A DNA stretch of 64,000 nucleotides from Eudromia elegans (Eukaryota > Chordata > Aves > Tinamiformes > Tinamidae). The notes under the pieces are model-generated. The model worked only from the letters and a program-made list of their open reading frames with translations, ran no database searches and had not been told where the DNA came from. A program made the position numbers and the translations under genes. Position 1 is the stretch's first letter; each line of letters opens with the position of its first letter. This document shows positions 1 to 32,433 of this stretch, one piece after another. Location: contig PTEX01000032.1 in the NCBI GenBank assembly GCA_003342815.1, positions 4,045,302-4,109,301 of the forward strand, written 5' to 3'.

Positions 1-1
1 C

Positions 2-18380
<18,379 letters not shown>

Positions 18381-19255
18381 CGGGCCTGAGCTGATCCAGG
18401 GCCTCTTGCGCCTCTCTCAACACCACAAATTCTCATACGCCTCCATGCCTTGGGAAAGAGGATGGGGAGAAGGAGAAGGGAAATCTGATGGCATACCGGT
18501 TCACATGTTTCTTCTGGCACATCTATGATGTGCATGGAAACCCTTTAGGAGCTCCCATCTTGCTACTTTTAAAGGCCTAGTGCAACATATGTAATATATT
18601 GAAATTTTGCCTCTCGGAAACATGAATAAGAGCTGCAGCCCAGAGCTGCCTCCTCTCCTCCTTCCCCTAACTGGGACTGATCCCTGTCCCTTGCAATTCC
18701 TTGCAGTTCCTACACATTCCAAGGAATGAAACTCTTTCATTCACTTTTTATTCTGTATGAGTCACCAAGAGTTGTGTCAAGCTAGTCTGGAAGCAGGAGT
18801 CATCCATCTGGCCTTGCATGCAGCCTGCAAGGATTATACAGCACAATGCTGTAAAGGATCAGTCAAGAACAACAGTTGTAAATGCTAACGTTTTGTTTTT
18901 GGAGAAAATCCAAAATTACAACATTTATCTTAACATCTCGCCATGCCTAAAATGATCTTGAAATATCTGAAACATTTTTGTTACAATTTGCAATGCATTT
19001 TCTCTGCCTACAAAACTCAATTCTTAAAATGCACAATGCATATAGCACCCATGCAGCAAGGCGTGGGCTGCTCTCTTAGGCTTGCAGGGCACACACTGCA
19101 ACTAAACCTGCTTCCCTGAGCTTTCTCCTTGTCAAACCAGCAATTTATTTTGGGATGCACCTTGACTGAGATACATCTTTAATGACTGCAGGGCATCCTC
19201 AGTGCCTTAAGTAAGAGTCTGCTAAGGTAAAATAAACCAAATTTCCTAGCACATG
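18381..19255 (+). other. kdrl: 3' UTR of the VEGF-receptor gene (proximal form)
   Basis: It runs from the TAA at 18378-18380 to the first good poly(A) site. No AATAAA occurs before 19231, giving a UTR of about 870 nt. It has T-rich stretches and a TGTAAATG motif near 18877. The end is inferred from signal context and was not observed. Confidence 0.5.
19231..19236 (+). terminator. Proximal poly(A) signal AATAAA
   Basis: AATAAA followed about 15-20 nt later by a CA (tagcaca), then a GT-rich stretch (tgtttatgtgagtgtgcatg). This is the normal order of signal, cleavage site and downstream element. It is the first AATAAA after the stop codon. Confidence 0.5.
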
Positions 19256-20139
19256 TGCACATGTTTATGTGAGTGTGCATGCAACACCCTTTAAGAACAG
19301 CATTGCACATAAACATATGTGCATATGCTTTCAAGGCACCAGCAGTGTAGCAGCAATGTTGTGTTTCCTTTTGGGAGACAGATCCTTTTTTAATTCTTTT
19401 TAAAGCACTTCCTCTGGTTTCCATCGCAGATGCCACACAGTTTGATCTTGTGAATATGAGTCCATGCTAAACTGTGAGCATATGTGATACATATTTGTCC
19501 CCCACTGTCTCGCCAAGGTAAATATTGCTATGAAAAGCAATGCCCTCTGCATCCAAGCCCCTCATGCTTGAGTCAGAGCTTTCCTTATATGCTAATCACA
19601 CAGACCAAATGGATCAAAAATCTTCACATTTGAGAAATTCAAACTGTTTGTTACCCCAGCACTTGAAAGCTGTGTGTGGTATGCAAGCAGGCAGGGCCAA
19701 GTCCCATGCATACCCCATCCTACTCACAGTACTAAGGAAATAATTCTTGTCATTCAGTGTGCTGTGAGATAATCAGAGCTGGCTTTAGGAAACTAGAAAG
19801 GATAAAGTCTCTAGGTTCCCAAGCCCAAAATGCAAGGCTGAGAAAGATGTTCATTGACAGTTAAGCCTACAACTGCTAATTATAAGCTTAGGTCTGCATG
19901 TAAACTTTTGTCTATGCGCAAACCTCCTCCAAGGTCTGCACAATCCTTTCTTTTCATTCTTCAGAGAGAATTTGCCTTCTTCAGAGAGAAAGATTTTTTC
20001 TTCACAACTCAAGCTAATGGAATAAAAGAAATTCCACTGCTTGCAAAGCAATCATTTTGCCTTGGTGAAGACAGCCTAAATGCTCTTGCAGCAGTGAAGA
20101 AAACATTTCTGGTTCATCAGTTAGAATTGATTACATTGC

Positions 20140-20145
20140 AATAAA
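20140..20145 (+). terminator. Possible second poly(A) signal AATAAA
   Basis: AATAAATATG followed by an A8 run at 1.76 kb past the stop codon. The downstream sequence is not clearly GT-rich, so it is weaker than the site at 19231. Confidence 0.2.
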
Positions 20146-22506
20146 TATGAAAAAAAAAGCCTCAGGTATTACCAAAGGGGGAAAAAACCCTTCAGATCCC
20201 ATACCATGTTAACTGTGAATGCTAAAGCATCTGAAGAAAGGGCTCTTGGGACCTATGCTTCTGGTTCTCCTCAGCTTCACAACCAACCTGGTGCAGAAAT
20301 CCCCTGCAGTCACTCAAGAGCCCTTCCTTTATGGTGGACCTGCTAAAAAGTGGTGGTCTGTAGTTGCTTTGTGGTCATTTTTGCACTTGTTTGTATTTTA
20401 GTACCTATGTATTAACTAGAGCTGGTCAAACAACAGAAGAAACTACTGGAAAAATGAATCTGGTGAGCCTAGTAAGCTCATTATAGCAGTTTTTCATCAG
20501 ATAGGAAATCAGCTATCTATAGATCTCATCAAATAGTAAATCACTTCTGGGAATAATTTATTCACATGGCAAAATGTAAAAAGCTGTGTGTACCAGTCTG
20601 GCTGTACTATCAAAGGCACCTGTGTGAGATGGTTCATTATTGCGCCTTGGTCAGTAGCTTAGGAAAGCAACTGTATAAAAATCTTTGTGTTTAAACTTCA
20701 AAATAAGAGCATATAGAGGAAAACCTGCAAGTACCTGCTCTATTTTGGAAAGGATCGGGAAACTACTGTGTGACCTGTGTGCTTCCAAGAGAGTCTGAGT
20801 CTCTTTTCTTCCCTGTTTATCAAGGACAATGTGTAGAAGTTTCTCTGCAACCAGAGGAGTAGGAAGGGTGTCTCCAGAGTGGGACCCAGGAGGACACTCT
20901 GACTGAGCACTGAGAGCCAAGGCAGCCTTTCCTCCACCAGGCAGGATGGTCTGCAAACATGTACTCACGATGCGTTTTAAAACACTGGCTGCATTGACAG
21001 CTCCAAAGAACGGAGGGCTTTTCTGCAGTGTTCAAGTCAATGGCTGTCTTGAGCTTCATCCATGCCTCCAGACCGCACAGATACCCTCCAAACCCATAGA
21101 GTTGGCTGTCAAGTGTTCTGAAAATGGCAAGTGACTGATGGTTGGGCAGCTCTTTCCACCCATTATTCTGAGTGGAAGGTTTCTCCTATTTCTGGTAAAT
21201 GCAACAAACAAAAATATTGCCAGAAAAGTATTATTGAACATATGTCTTCTATTTTATTTACTAATATTTTGTTCATCCTTTTCTTTCCTCCCTTAATTTA
21301 ATTATGGTTCTTTTCTTACAATGATGTATATAGTTTACCCAGTAGACACAATATAGCAATTCATTTATGTGGTAATATTTGTAACATTTTAGTCAAAAGA
21401 GAAAGAGATACCTTCATATAACAGATTTAAGTATCTTTACTAAACATTTCACTAATGCTTGCAGGCCAGGCTCCAGTTTACAGTGCCCTACTAGTGCTGT
21501 ATCCTAGCAGTTTTCCTTTAGGCTGGAAGTGTCTCTGGCTCTCTCTCCTTCCTAATCGGTATTTAGTGTGTCAGTTAGGAAACAGGGATCTAGAGGAATC
21601 TGGCAGGTTTATCTCGTTGCAGGAACTGTTGCCATGCAGCTCAAGGTGAAGAAGAGGAGTGTTGCTTCCTCGGTTTTACCTCGAGACTGGTCTTTTGGCT
21701 AGACCAAGAGAAGGAGCTAAATGTTACGTTTGATGATTTTTTTTCAGTCTTCTCAGGGATTCCTATTTGACTCCTGTCAGCCACCTGCTTTTTCAAACCT
21801 TAGTGAGTTTGGTGCCATCTCAGATTAGCAAGTACCTTTTTCTTCCTTCATAGAGCTTCCTCCTACTGCTCGTTTCTCCCACAACCCCAGAGAGTTAGAG
21901 CAAAGTCACCCAGTGCTTACAGGAGAAAAGCACTGTCTTCTCCCTGCAGCTACCCGCCACACAGGGCTCAAAGCAAGGATAGGGTGCCTTCCTCTGCATG
22001 CTACTGTTCAGGCTGCTCTTTGCGACAGCCTGGTTTCCTACCTCCTCTTTTCTCTGCTTTCCATGTATTTCTTGATACTTGGTGTTCTTCACAGTCCCTG
22101 CAATTGGTTTTCTCTGCCTTTTGACCAAGAGCACGTATAGAGCAGGCTTCAGCTGCTACTGCCTGTGCATTCTGTTCTTGCAGAGACTGAATTAGATAAT
22201 CTAAACCAAGCTTTTTTCCACCTTAAAAATGTTTCTAATTAAGCAAGGGAAACTAGCTCACATTGCTTTATCTGGAAGCCTGTCTGTATCCTTCCCTGAT
22301 TCTCTTCTGATTTTCAGTATTTGATACCTGGAGTAAGTTAACGGTTTTTGTATATCCATCTGAATCTCATCTTTTTCATAGCCCTTTCTCCAACAATTTG
22401 ATTTCTCTTTGATTCTACCAAGTCATGCTTATGTTCACCAGGATGCTGTGTCCACACCACCTACCCAGGATATGAACAAAGGTCAGCCTTTCTCAGTAAT
22501 AGTCTC

Positions 22507-22526
22507 AAACAAAACAAAACAAAAAA
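22507..22526. repeat. (AAAAC)n microsatellite
   Basis: About three AAAAC units followed by AAAAAA. Confidence 0.75.
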
Positions 22527-23658
22527 CTGAATTACATTTAAGGCTCCTTGCAGGTTTAAATTCTCCTGGTTGCCTGCTGGGATTAACTGCTTCACACTAA
22601 GATGAGCACTGCTCTTCAGTTTGTTTGGCGATTGCCTATAATAATGTAGGGTGTCCAGGCACTTTACTCCTTGTTTTTGGCTTCTTTATAAAGTAGGAAT
22701 GTCCATAGACATTTAAATCTGTAACTGGCCAGTCAAAACCTTATGACTTGTCTTCTCAGTGCTGAACATTGGCACTGCCTTGTCCTGTCCCATCTTGCCC
22801 TGAAATTCTCCTGTGGCCCTATCGCTGTGTGAGGACGTGTTCTCAGGCCAAGGATACCCACACCACTGGAGAGCACCAGGAGACCAAGCTGTTACAAGGA
22901 AACATCATTAGTTGGTAGCTCCATGGCCAGGTAAACCACTGCAGGGCTTTCCTGAGCACAGCAGCTAGCCAGGATCAGCATCATGGTCAAAGCTCAGCCT
23001 GTATTTTTTTCTTAGGATAAAGTGGATGGAAAACACAGCAGGTACCAATAGTTCCTTAGTCCCTCCAGGCCAAACCTTGGGATCCATACTCCTGTTTTCA
23101 CACCACCTCATAAAAAAACAGAAGAATTTTTGTCTATGTAGTGACACCAGCACCGTGTTATGCAAGTAAAATTCAGGGAAGGCTTCAAGATTTTTACTCC
23201 TATGACAAATCAGTCAGAGCATGTCTAGAGTGTAAGCACAAGCTTGTTTGTTGCACGTGTGTTTGGTTTCATAATGTGTTAACACAGAAATCCTGCTAGA
23301 ATGGGCCCTATGAGACCCCAAGCAAACACAATGCCACAAGGGCCCTGGTTACAGGAGGCTCACATGGAATGCGAGGAGCAGCGTCCCCTTGTCCTGCCCT
23401 GCAGTCCTGTTTCACGTCAGCCCGCCCAGCCTTAGTGCTTGCTTCATTTTTCCTTAAACCTCAAGCTATCAAAGCAGCTCATGAAAATGGAGAAAACCCA
23501 ATAACCAGGGACTGAAATAAAATAAACTAAGTGCCACGTAATATTCAAAACACTAAGGAATGTTTGTCTGCCCTGTTCCTGTCTGTCTGAAGAATGTATG
23601 CACTGAAAACTCTGCTTTCTTATGTAGTCAAAAATTGTATTGTATCTATTAACCCCCA

Positions 23659-23664
23659 AATAAA
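23659..23664 (+). terminator. Possible distal poly(A) signal AATAAA
   Basis: AATAAA after a UTR-like AT-rich stretch, with a T/GT-rich segment (tttgtataatctcttgtcttgtgaagtgttgg) 30-60 nt downstream. If it is used, the 3' UTR would be about 5.3 kb. This is seen only as motif context. Confidence 0.25.
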
Positions 23665-24511
23665 AAGATTCTATATTTATACAGCCATGGGCTCCTTTGT
23701 ATAATCTCTTGTCTTGTGAAGTGTTGGCCTTGAAGCAGAATATAAATAAATATCACAACAGTTTCAAAAGATTTTTTACAAGGCAAAAATCCTGTATTAA
23801 TTTCTACTGGAGGTTCAAAACCCAGGACATGAACCTGCTGCACTCACATTGCTCACAGATGTCTAGCTGCTACATTTGCTTAAAAGATTCACAGATCTGA
23901 TAAAATGTTAGCCCAATTTGATGGAGAAATCAACAACTCCAGCTCCTACCAAGAAGAGTCTATGAAACACAGGAGACAGTTGTCTCATAATCAAATTAAT
24001 GAGACTACAGAGGTAGCTCATAAGCATAATTAGAATTATGCTTTCTCAATAAAAGCCATGTTCACCAAAGTACATAAGTACTTAAGTATGTGAAAATAAT
24101 TTGCAAAAAAAAAGATAGTACTTTGGGTTGTTCAGGTCTACAACTTCAGAAAGAGTATTTAATTTAATTTGCAATAATATTCTAAAAAATATTTTCCAAA
24201 GCACTGACAGAAAGATGATGCTGAATTTTCACTTCAGTGAAATCTGCACTGTTGAAATATAGACTATGCTACACTCTTACATGACTGATACTATTAGCAT
24301 TTAGAAAGGCTCCCCAAAATATTCAGGTGAAGCAGGTATGCCATTTTCCTTAGCATTTGACTAATCTTCCTGAAATACTATTTCCAGTTCTTCTTTATAT
24401 TGGTGGCATAGCAGGTAACTACTGACTGAGAAATATTCAATCTTTGCCATTTTATACAAAACGACAAATACTAGTTTCTGTTGTGCCTTAAGATAATGTT
24501 ATTAGAAAAGA

Positions 24512-24576
24512 ATCTGTTAGGAGTTACTCTGTTAGGAGTTAGACTCTGTTAGAGTTCTACTCTGTGGTAGAGTTTC
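24512..24576. repeat. Imperfect ~17-bp tandem repeat, about four copies
   Basis: Units of the form ctctgttaggagtta repeat with decay toward the 3' end (ctctgttagagttcta, ctctgtggtagagttt). Confidence 0.75.
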
Positions 24577-26245
24577 ATTCTTCCATTACCACAATCTTAA
24601 ACGTTATTGGTCTGTGTATTTTGTCAGTCACATTAAAAAACATGAAGCACTCTAGTCTTCTTACAGTTTCTCTTCATTCCCTGTTCAAACAGTCTCAGAA
24701 AGAGGCGTCTAAATTATACATCTCATTCGAAATGCAACCACCTCCTTTCATCCACACAGCGAGCATGAACATTCTTCTCTGTAAAATATAAAATGTTTTA
24801 GTGGTTCATGCAATGCATGACTCATGTATAAGCTTGCTAGGCAATATAGAGCCTCCTGCTTTATGGGAAACTAAGGTATTAAATGGTGTAAGGAAAATAC
24901 AGAAAGGTAACTGTGATTTGCTTTTAACACAAAATATGAATTATTGATCACTTGGTATTAAACACAGCTTGAGCTGCAAGCTACTTCTTGCAAGTTCTAG
25001 GGAGAAAATACAAAATTAGAAATCAAGAATCACAAGGTCATCTCTTAGGTCTTGGCCAAAGTACTTAACTTCTTCAGTCCCTTACTTTTGCCATACGTGA
25101 AATCAAAGATTTTTGTTTGGTTGCTTTTAGTGCAGCAGCACATACATATACAAGACCAATACCCATCTGGGGTTGAAATTTGGTACCTTAAGCTTATAAT
25201 AATCCAAGAAATTTAGCCCTGACAATTCACATAACTTTTCCTCCATCAACATGGACATAGGAAATGAGATTAGCCCTTTCCTCTTCTTCACACTTCTTCC
25301 ATACTCCTGTAAATGGCACTGGAGACAGGGTTGTTATTTGGAAAGACGAAAGAGGACTGAAGGATATCTCAAAAAACAAGCTGTCACACTATCAAATGCC
25401 AAATGCCAAAGTGAAGGAAATTAATGAGGTGAGACTACTATCCTTTCTGTGCATTTGTCACGGGTGGTATTTCATCTGAATATCTGATCTACACAGAATC
25501 CCTTGGGCCTAAATCTACCCTGTTATTTACTAAGCTTCATACCCAATAAAGAAGAAAGATTTCCTCAGTGGTTTAAGCTGTGCACATCTGAGGTCTTGAG
25601 GTTCCTCTCTGGACTTCAGAGTGACCACAGAGCAGACAGAGGTGGCTTTCGCCTCCCAGCCCTTCCCGGTTGTTTATCATGCCGAAGCAGATTTAGCTGG
25701 AATGAGAGCTCACAACATGCAGTGAAAAGTAAATCTGCATGTAACCCAATGTGGGCAAATGCAACTGCTTGTCTTCTTTTAATGGCAGATCCTAATATGA
25801 TGAACTCAGCCTGCTCTTCCTTCCTGTTAACAGGATTTATTCTTTTAGTTCAGGTAACAGTGCAGGATAAGAAGTGTCCAGATTCAATCCAGAATCTCTT
25901 CCAACCTGAACTATCCTCTGAGCAAGAATAACTGCTTCAATCTTTGGTTCAAATACACTTCTCTGTTTGTAAACTGCATTTGTCTAAACAGTCAAATCAC
26001 CAGCATAAACGTATCTGTCTTCCCTAATTTATGTTTAGTGATTCACCTGGAGACTCTATAGAACTCATGGAATCACACATAATTTGGCATCTGCTAAAAG
26101 TTTATTTTTTATTTGTTTACATTAAAACAAATATATGCCAGTGAAAAAATTGCTGTTCTGCTTGTGTAGCTGGCTGCTCTAAGAAAACTTACAGGAAATT
26201 TTATCTTACAGCTTCAGATACACACTTCTGCCTGATATTTTTATC

Positions 26246-26311
26246 CTTTATTTATTTATTTATTACTTATTAGTTTTTTTTTATTATTATTATTTTTTAT
26301 TTATTTATTCT
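26246..26311. repeat. (TTTA)n / (TTA)n low-complexity tract
   Basis: Runs of TTTA and TTA separated by a T8 run. Simple-sequence DNA. Confidence 0.8.
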
Positions 26312-27063
26312 TTTAACAAACCTAAAAATAACACCATTCATTAGCTAATGTTGTCCACTATAGTCTTAGGGATCTCTCTGTTGGTGACCTATATTTCCAG
26401 TGACCTGACTTCTTTTAATGTCGCATTTTAAACATCATCCAGTGGAAGGCCAAGTTCTAAAACCACATCAGATTTCTAAAATCAGGATAGGATATTTTTA
26501 AAACCCTGAAGAGATACTCTCCTCCCTTGCAAATGAAACTGTAATCTTATTTCCTTCAGGTCACTTAGGGAAGAAAGGGCAGTGCATCAAATGCTCTGCT
26601 CTTGGACAAGTCAGGTATGCTGGAAACTTCTCTCCTCTGTTTTCCCCATATTTTTCTTTTCTGGTTTTCACTGTGAAAATTTTCTACAGCTTTCCTTTTT
26701 TTTTTTTCTATCTTTCTGCCAGTGTAATGTAATAGCAAAGAAAAATTCAAATGAAACAGCAGATAAGATCAAAGAAACCAACAGCACAACACAGCCTTTG
26801 TTTTCTCTTTGGAAGAGGACAAAAATGGACAAGCGTCTCCCACGTGCAGGTCGGTGCCTCCTGCCCCTCCACACCGCTGTGGATGAGCACAGCACGGCTT
26901 TTTAAAGACAGGACTATGAAGTTTGTGATTTTCAGTAGGTAGAATAAACTGGGGCTTCTTTGGATGCTGTACTTGGAGAAGCAGCTGTTTATTTTCAGGT
27001 TGAAGCATTGTCACAGTGAATTCCTAAAAAACCCAAAGGTTAATTTGCTTTTCATAACTATAC

Positions 27064-27066
<3 letters not shown>

Positions 27067-27097
<31 letters not shown>
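27067..27097. repeat. Poly(A) tract, 31 A
   Basis: An uninterrupted run of 31 A residues followed by gaagaaggaaaaagc. An AATAAA lies about 120 bp upstream (26943). That is too far for a fresh retrocopy tail, and I see no target-site duplication. Confidence 0.85.
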
Positions 27098-27099
<2 letters not shown>

Positions 27100-28628
27100 A
27101 GAAGGAAAAAGCAAGAACTTTATTTTTTCCTGAGAGAGTTTTGACCTTTTATTCATGTATATTTCTCAGATCGTGTCTTCTGCTGTTTACGCCTCAAGCT
27201 AGGATGTCACAAGTCATCTTAGCACAGAGCAGAACTACACAGACAAGCAGAGATAAGTCAAGCAGAGCAGGTGGAAGGGGTGAGAAGCACCGATGTGCTG
27301 CATCAAGGTACAGGGTTCCCGAATCATCTCTCCCGAAAAAGTCTGAGATGTTCAGGATTGCTTTCCTCTATTTCCCTGAAAACCCTGCAGCAAGCACCTG
27401 ACATGATGTCTAGATAGGAGTATAATATAACTTTACAGCCCCACAGATAGGATGGTGGATTGAAATGAAAATGCTACCTCTCCCAGCACTGAAATATGTC
27501 CAACCAATGACTTCTTTTCTATCTGACGATTGATTCCAAACTTCAGGCTGCCCTTGAGGTTATATCAGCAATTCCTCCTATTGGCAGGATGAGACGGATC
27601 CCACCAGTGCATGGACACCTATTGACTCAGCATCCCTCTACTGCTGACTGGCATTTTTTTTGTGTTAATTCAGCACCATTCTGTCTTGGTGCTAATCCTG
27701 GATGTTGTCAGATCTCAAATTCCTTCAGGATTTGTTTGCAATAAATGTGATATGCCAAAAGACTGCAAAGAAAAACTGAAGTCTTCTTTCTTTCCCTGAG
27801 CAACAAGCGGCTGCTTCTTGCTAGTACCTGCTAACTAACTGGTGATACTTCAATAAGCTGCAGTATTAACAAAGAACATATATTGGAGATCCTGACGGAG
27901 CTACTGATTCTGATTGTTCAGAACATATTTATCAGTCTAAAGATTTGAAGTTACTTCTTGTAGTAATGCGAGATACCAGTAATGTCTACATATGTATCTC
28001 AAATGAAGTGGATAGATAAAGTCAGAGCAGATGTACTTTGGCCTACAGGTCAATCACCATTTAAAATCCTCTGCCTCATAGTTAATAGCGAACTACCTCC
28101 AAAAATCAGAAAAATGTAACTAGTTACAAACACTTCCAGTACACCAGGTAGCATAAGCAGTTCTAAATACTTGTGCTTCTTGTGCAGATGCACAAATCGA
28201 TCACCAGCTTTCAGGGCAGATCAAAGATTTTCTGTTGGTTTGGGGCCCATGTACTTTATGAATGCAGTACCCCCTGTTCCCTATTTTGGACTTGGCCTTC
28301 CTGATACTTTCAACGCTCCCGTCCTCTCTTGCAGTCCAGCAAAAAGCAATCCACCACTGTGTCACATGAGGGAAAGCTACATTGTCCTTTATAAGGTAAT
28401 GCCGTTTTTATAATTTCCAACATGTGACTGTCTGTTAGTATCATTGTGATAATGAATAATCATGATCGTTCATATTTTCTGCAATACTCTCGTCCTAAAC
28501 CCCACCACCACTGCATTATAGCACCACTGCATGCAGCTATTACAAAAGAAAGATAAAGAAAGATTTTAGAAAGGTTTATAAAACTCTAACAGAGGTCAAC
28601 CCCCAAAGTAAGAGCTTTAGTTAAAAAA

Positions 28629-28677
28629 TTAAAAAATTTTATGTAGATGACAGTTAAAAAATTTTATGTAGATGACA
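28629..28677. repeat. Tandem duplication, 25-bp period
   Basis: TTAAAAAATTTTATGTAGAT plus GACA occurs twice without mismatch, starting at 28629 and 28654, with one intervening G. The identity implies a recent slippage event. Confidence 0.85.
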
Positions 28678-31600
28678 ACAAATCAGCATAAAGTTCATCC
28701 TGCTTTGGGTCTGTAAATTCAAATAATGCAATCAAATAAGCACACCCACTGTCTGATCAGCACCACCGATCAGAGCTTGCACAGTCCATCTCCAAAATGT
28801 GAATACAAAACAGTCTGGTGTAGTTACTTTTGAATTTGAAATCAGTATATTCAAACCAAATGACTATACAGGGCACATACTTGATTTTCTTTAAAGGGAG
28901 AAAAAGGCTACAAATGTTTTTGCAAGCACAGTACAAGTTAGGTTAAAATATGTGAAAAATGTCCTGCAAATGACAGTATAAATCCCAAGAGAGATCCAAG
29001 ACCTTCTCTCTGTTTTTGAGGACTCTTCAGTGGGAGTCTGAAGTCTGGGAAGAACAACTGTATAGTCGGCGTGTTATGGGAGGACATAGTGTTTATATTC
29101 CCACACTTCAGATATTGGCCTAATCATTTCCAGCTACTCCCTTTGGTTTGGCTTGGGCTTCAGCTGTTCCTTTGCATATTTTTGGCTCTTACTAATAACT
29201 AAAAGGCTTTGTCTTGATCTGTGCCAAGACTTCAAGCAAATAATTTATGTTTCATACATAATTTGCATTCCCAAAAGACAGGCATTGAAAAATTATGGAG
29301 GTTAGGGAAGATCTCACCTTTGAATGGTATATCCGTGACACAGGTGGCTTTTGGAAGAAGCTACAAATCCAGTACAAACCCCAGTATTACTTCTAATGTG
29401 CAAGGAAATTTTGCTGCCTGCATATTAAAGCAAAAGAAGCAAACCCAAAAAACAGTCTGAAAGAGCTCAAAGTTGAAGAGCCAGAAGCTGAGATCTCAGC
29501 AGAACAGAACTGCTCTTCCAAGGTGAGAGGACCAGTGGGAAGAGAGCCAGAGCACAGCCCACCAGCTATTTAAACCCTCTGCTGCTATAGCAGGCTGTTA
29601 GGAGGCTTCTAGCAAAGGTGTTTTTGCCATCATCAAGGTATCTTTAGAAAGTTTGAAATACAAGAATGAAATTATAAAAACGATATTGCAAGAAAAAAAA
29701 AATGGAATCTGATTGGCAAAAACAATTATTGTAGAAAATAAAAGCTCTACACTAGAATTTGTTGTCATGGGAAGCTAAAAGTAAGGAGGAAAAAGCTCCC
29801 TTTCCAGACTGATTAAATAAATGTGCTGAAATTAACTTACAATATCATCAAATTAAAGACTCCCATTAAAGGAAAAACTCCTTTTTAATACTCTATCTTT
29901 TACTTTCATTTTTTAAGCAGATGAGGCATTATATAAAATATTTCAAATATGAAATTGAAAGAGGAAAAACTTTTCCAAATAGCTAAAAGAGAGTCCTAAT
30001 TGGTCACACAGGCCTATTTTAATGAGGGATGAAAGTGTTTGTAAAGACAGTCAATGAAATTTTAGTACTGCTTCAATATTTACAATTACTGGTAAATATT
30101 ATTTGCTTGCAGAAAGATTGAAAATGTAATAAGGTGGCTTCATATGTCAATATTTTTCTTTGACATACAGATAAAAATGTATATATACTTCCAGAATCAC
30201 TTTGCTCTATCATCACTGGATCACATGTTTAAACAGTGGAGAGAATGCGGGGAAACTGTGAAAATCAGTGATGTGAATATTCTTATACAGTGCCAGGACA
30301 TGCCTCCATTTGGGCATTTTTTTCCTTACAGTGGATCTTCCTCAGATCTCTTGTCTTGCTTTTGTTAGTGTTTGAGTAGATTTGGGTTGCTTATAAGCAC
30401 CCTTTGATGAATAAATTTCTCTTAACAAGGTTCCAGCAAAGGGGAATCCAAGAGTCAGGTCTAGTGCAAAAGAGTATTGCAAAACATCATCACCACAGCC
30501 TGATCACAATAACTTTGTTTAATTATAGTGAAGAGCCACACATCACTAGAGTTTTGGACAATTTACTGGGAACATTTTTTGCAATAATTAAGTAACGCAA
30601 GACTTTCACCTCATTTCACTTTTGCTTCTTTTAGACACACATCATTGAATACTTAAGTAACTGAAAACCAAAATAAAACTGAGCATCAGCCTTGCAGAGC
30701 ATTACAAGTTCATTTTCAGGCAAAACCATCGTTTTAGCTCCTCCATGCAGAGAGTTAGAGATTTAGAACTGGGTTTTTAATCACTCCCCTAGCTGTGAGA
30801 TGCAAAGATCTGACATATCAACCCTGTGAACACGAGACTGCTACATGGTGACATGTGGAGTTAGGTCAGGCTCCCAGTGCACCTCGGTGCATCCAAGACC
30901 ACACTAGGTAGCATGAACAGCATGTGCTCAACAGGCTTTTCAGCTGTACTTCACTGTTGCCCCGAAGGAACCAGACTTAAATGCCAGCCACAAATTAAGG
31001 CATAGAAATCTATTTATTGCTGCTACTTCACTAGTCAAACAGCAAATCAAAACAGAATTATGAGACTTGTGCAAAGAGGAAGCACATATCACTATCACCT
31101 CCAGGTGATTCTATAGGAAGGGGCTTTGCATTATGCCATGATATGTGCTGACTAATTCTCAATATATTATTAGAATTAAAAAAGGACAAGGACCTTGGCA
31201 GATAGCACAGGCTTAGGGGTTCACTGTCAGCTCTTAACTTTGCCATCCCAGATGTGAAATATTGGCAGAAGGAGTTTGAGAGAAGCACAGCATTGATTTT
31301 GCATTAGGATCCTGCAGTGTCCTCCAGGGTACAAGCCAGTCACGGCTGAGGATCCTCTCATCTCCTCTCACAAGAAGCCCAAGCTGAGGGCTGCGCATCC
31401 AGCACAACTGCCAAGGAAACTAGAAAATATTACAGTCAAATTGGGGGGACTCATTGACAGGGTGCCAAAATCCAATCCAGAAGTGACTGCTGAAAATTTC
31501 AAGGATTTATGAGGTGGCAAGGGGTGACAAGGATGCAAGAAATTTCCATTTCAACGTGCACAAGACACTGCACAAAACAACACATGGTCCTGAGGTCTCG

Positions 31601-32433
31601 GGAGAATTTTTTTCCAATGCAGAAAACACTTTTCAAGCAATGCTAGAGGAAGCACCCTTGAATTGTGCTTTATTCCTGAAGGCAGACACTTTCCAAAAAA
31701 CACTCACTCTTTTCCACTAAGGTACATCTCCACTCAGCAGCTTCTGTAAAAAAGGCTCTTGTCAAACTTATTTCATTGACCCTGTAAAGATCACAAGTGA
31801 AGTCAGCACATGGTGGGGTTGATTCTTCCACCAGCCTCAGCTCCGGCACTCAGACAAATTCTGTTCTCAGTCAACTACAACAACAAAAGCAGCTTTATTC
31901 AAAGTGCAAACTTTGCTACCAAAGCATTCAGCCTGCTTCAGAAAGCCAAGAGCAGTGTCAAGAGGAAACTGGGGGTAAGAAAGCACCAAGGCAAAAGCGT
32001 GAACAAACTCCTAACTCATCTATAGATGGGAGGCAATATATTCTAAAAGTGAAAAGTATCTTAAGGCATCTTTAAAGCATTTATTTCTTCTAAGAATTTT
32101 AAAATAGTAGGAGCTTGAGCAAAAATCTGCAATAAAAATTATTAATTTATTTTCCTTCCTGATTCTCTGTTGAAATGCCCAGTCGTCTACCAAAGGAGCA
32201 AAGCCAACAACATCACATGTGTGAGGACAGCAGCCACAGCACATGAATGTCAAAGGAAAACTATTTTATTAAAATGTTGAATTTGCACTGAAAGCCTTGG
32301 ACGAGGAGCACTCCCCAGTTGCAGCTCACAGCCAATTCCTGAACAACTCCTTAGCACCATGATTCACATCAGCCTCTGCTTCCTGATCCAGCCCAGGAAT
32401 GGGACAAGGGAAAAGGGAAAGGCAAAAATATCT

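Larger units (their letters stand above)
19256..23658. other. Possible extended 3' UTR or intergenic sequence
   Basis: 4.4 kb with no open frame or repeat I can recognise apart from an (AAAAC)n run at 22507-22526. It lies between the proximal and distal poly(A) candidates, so it may be the long 3' UTR of the receptor gene. No exon or RNA gene is recognised. Confidence 0.5.

Noticed and set aside
25876-25912. CR1-like end (tcttccaacctgaactatcctctgagc)
   Set aside because: Only about 25 bp of loose similarity, with no octamer and no CR1 body upstream.
26943-27097. Processed pseudogene ending in the A31 tract
   Set aside because: AATAAA is about 120 bp before the tract, no target-site duplication is found and no parental coding sequence is recognised upstream.
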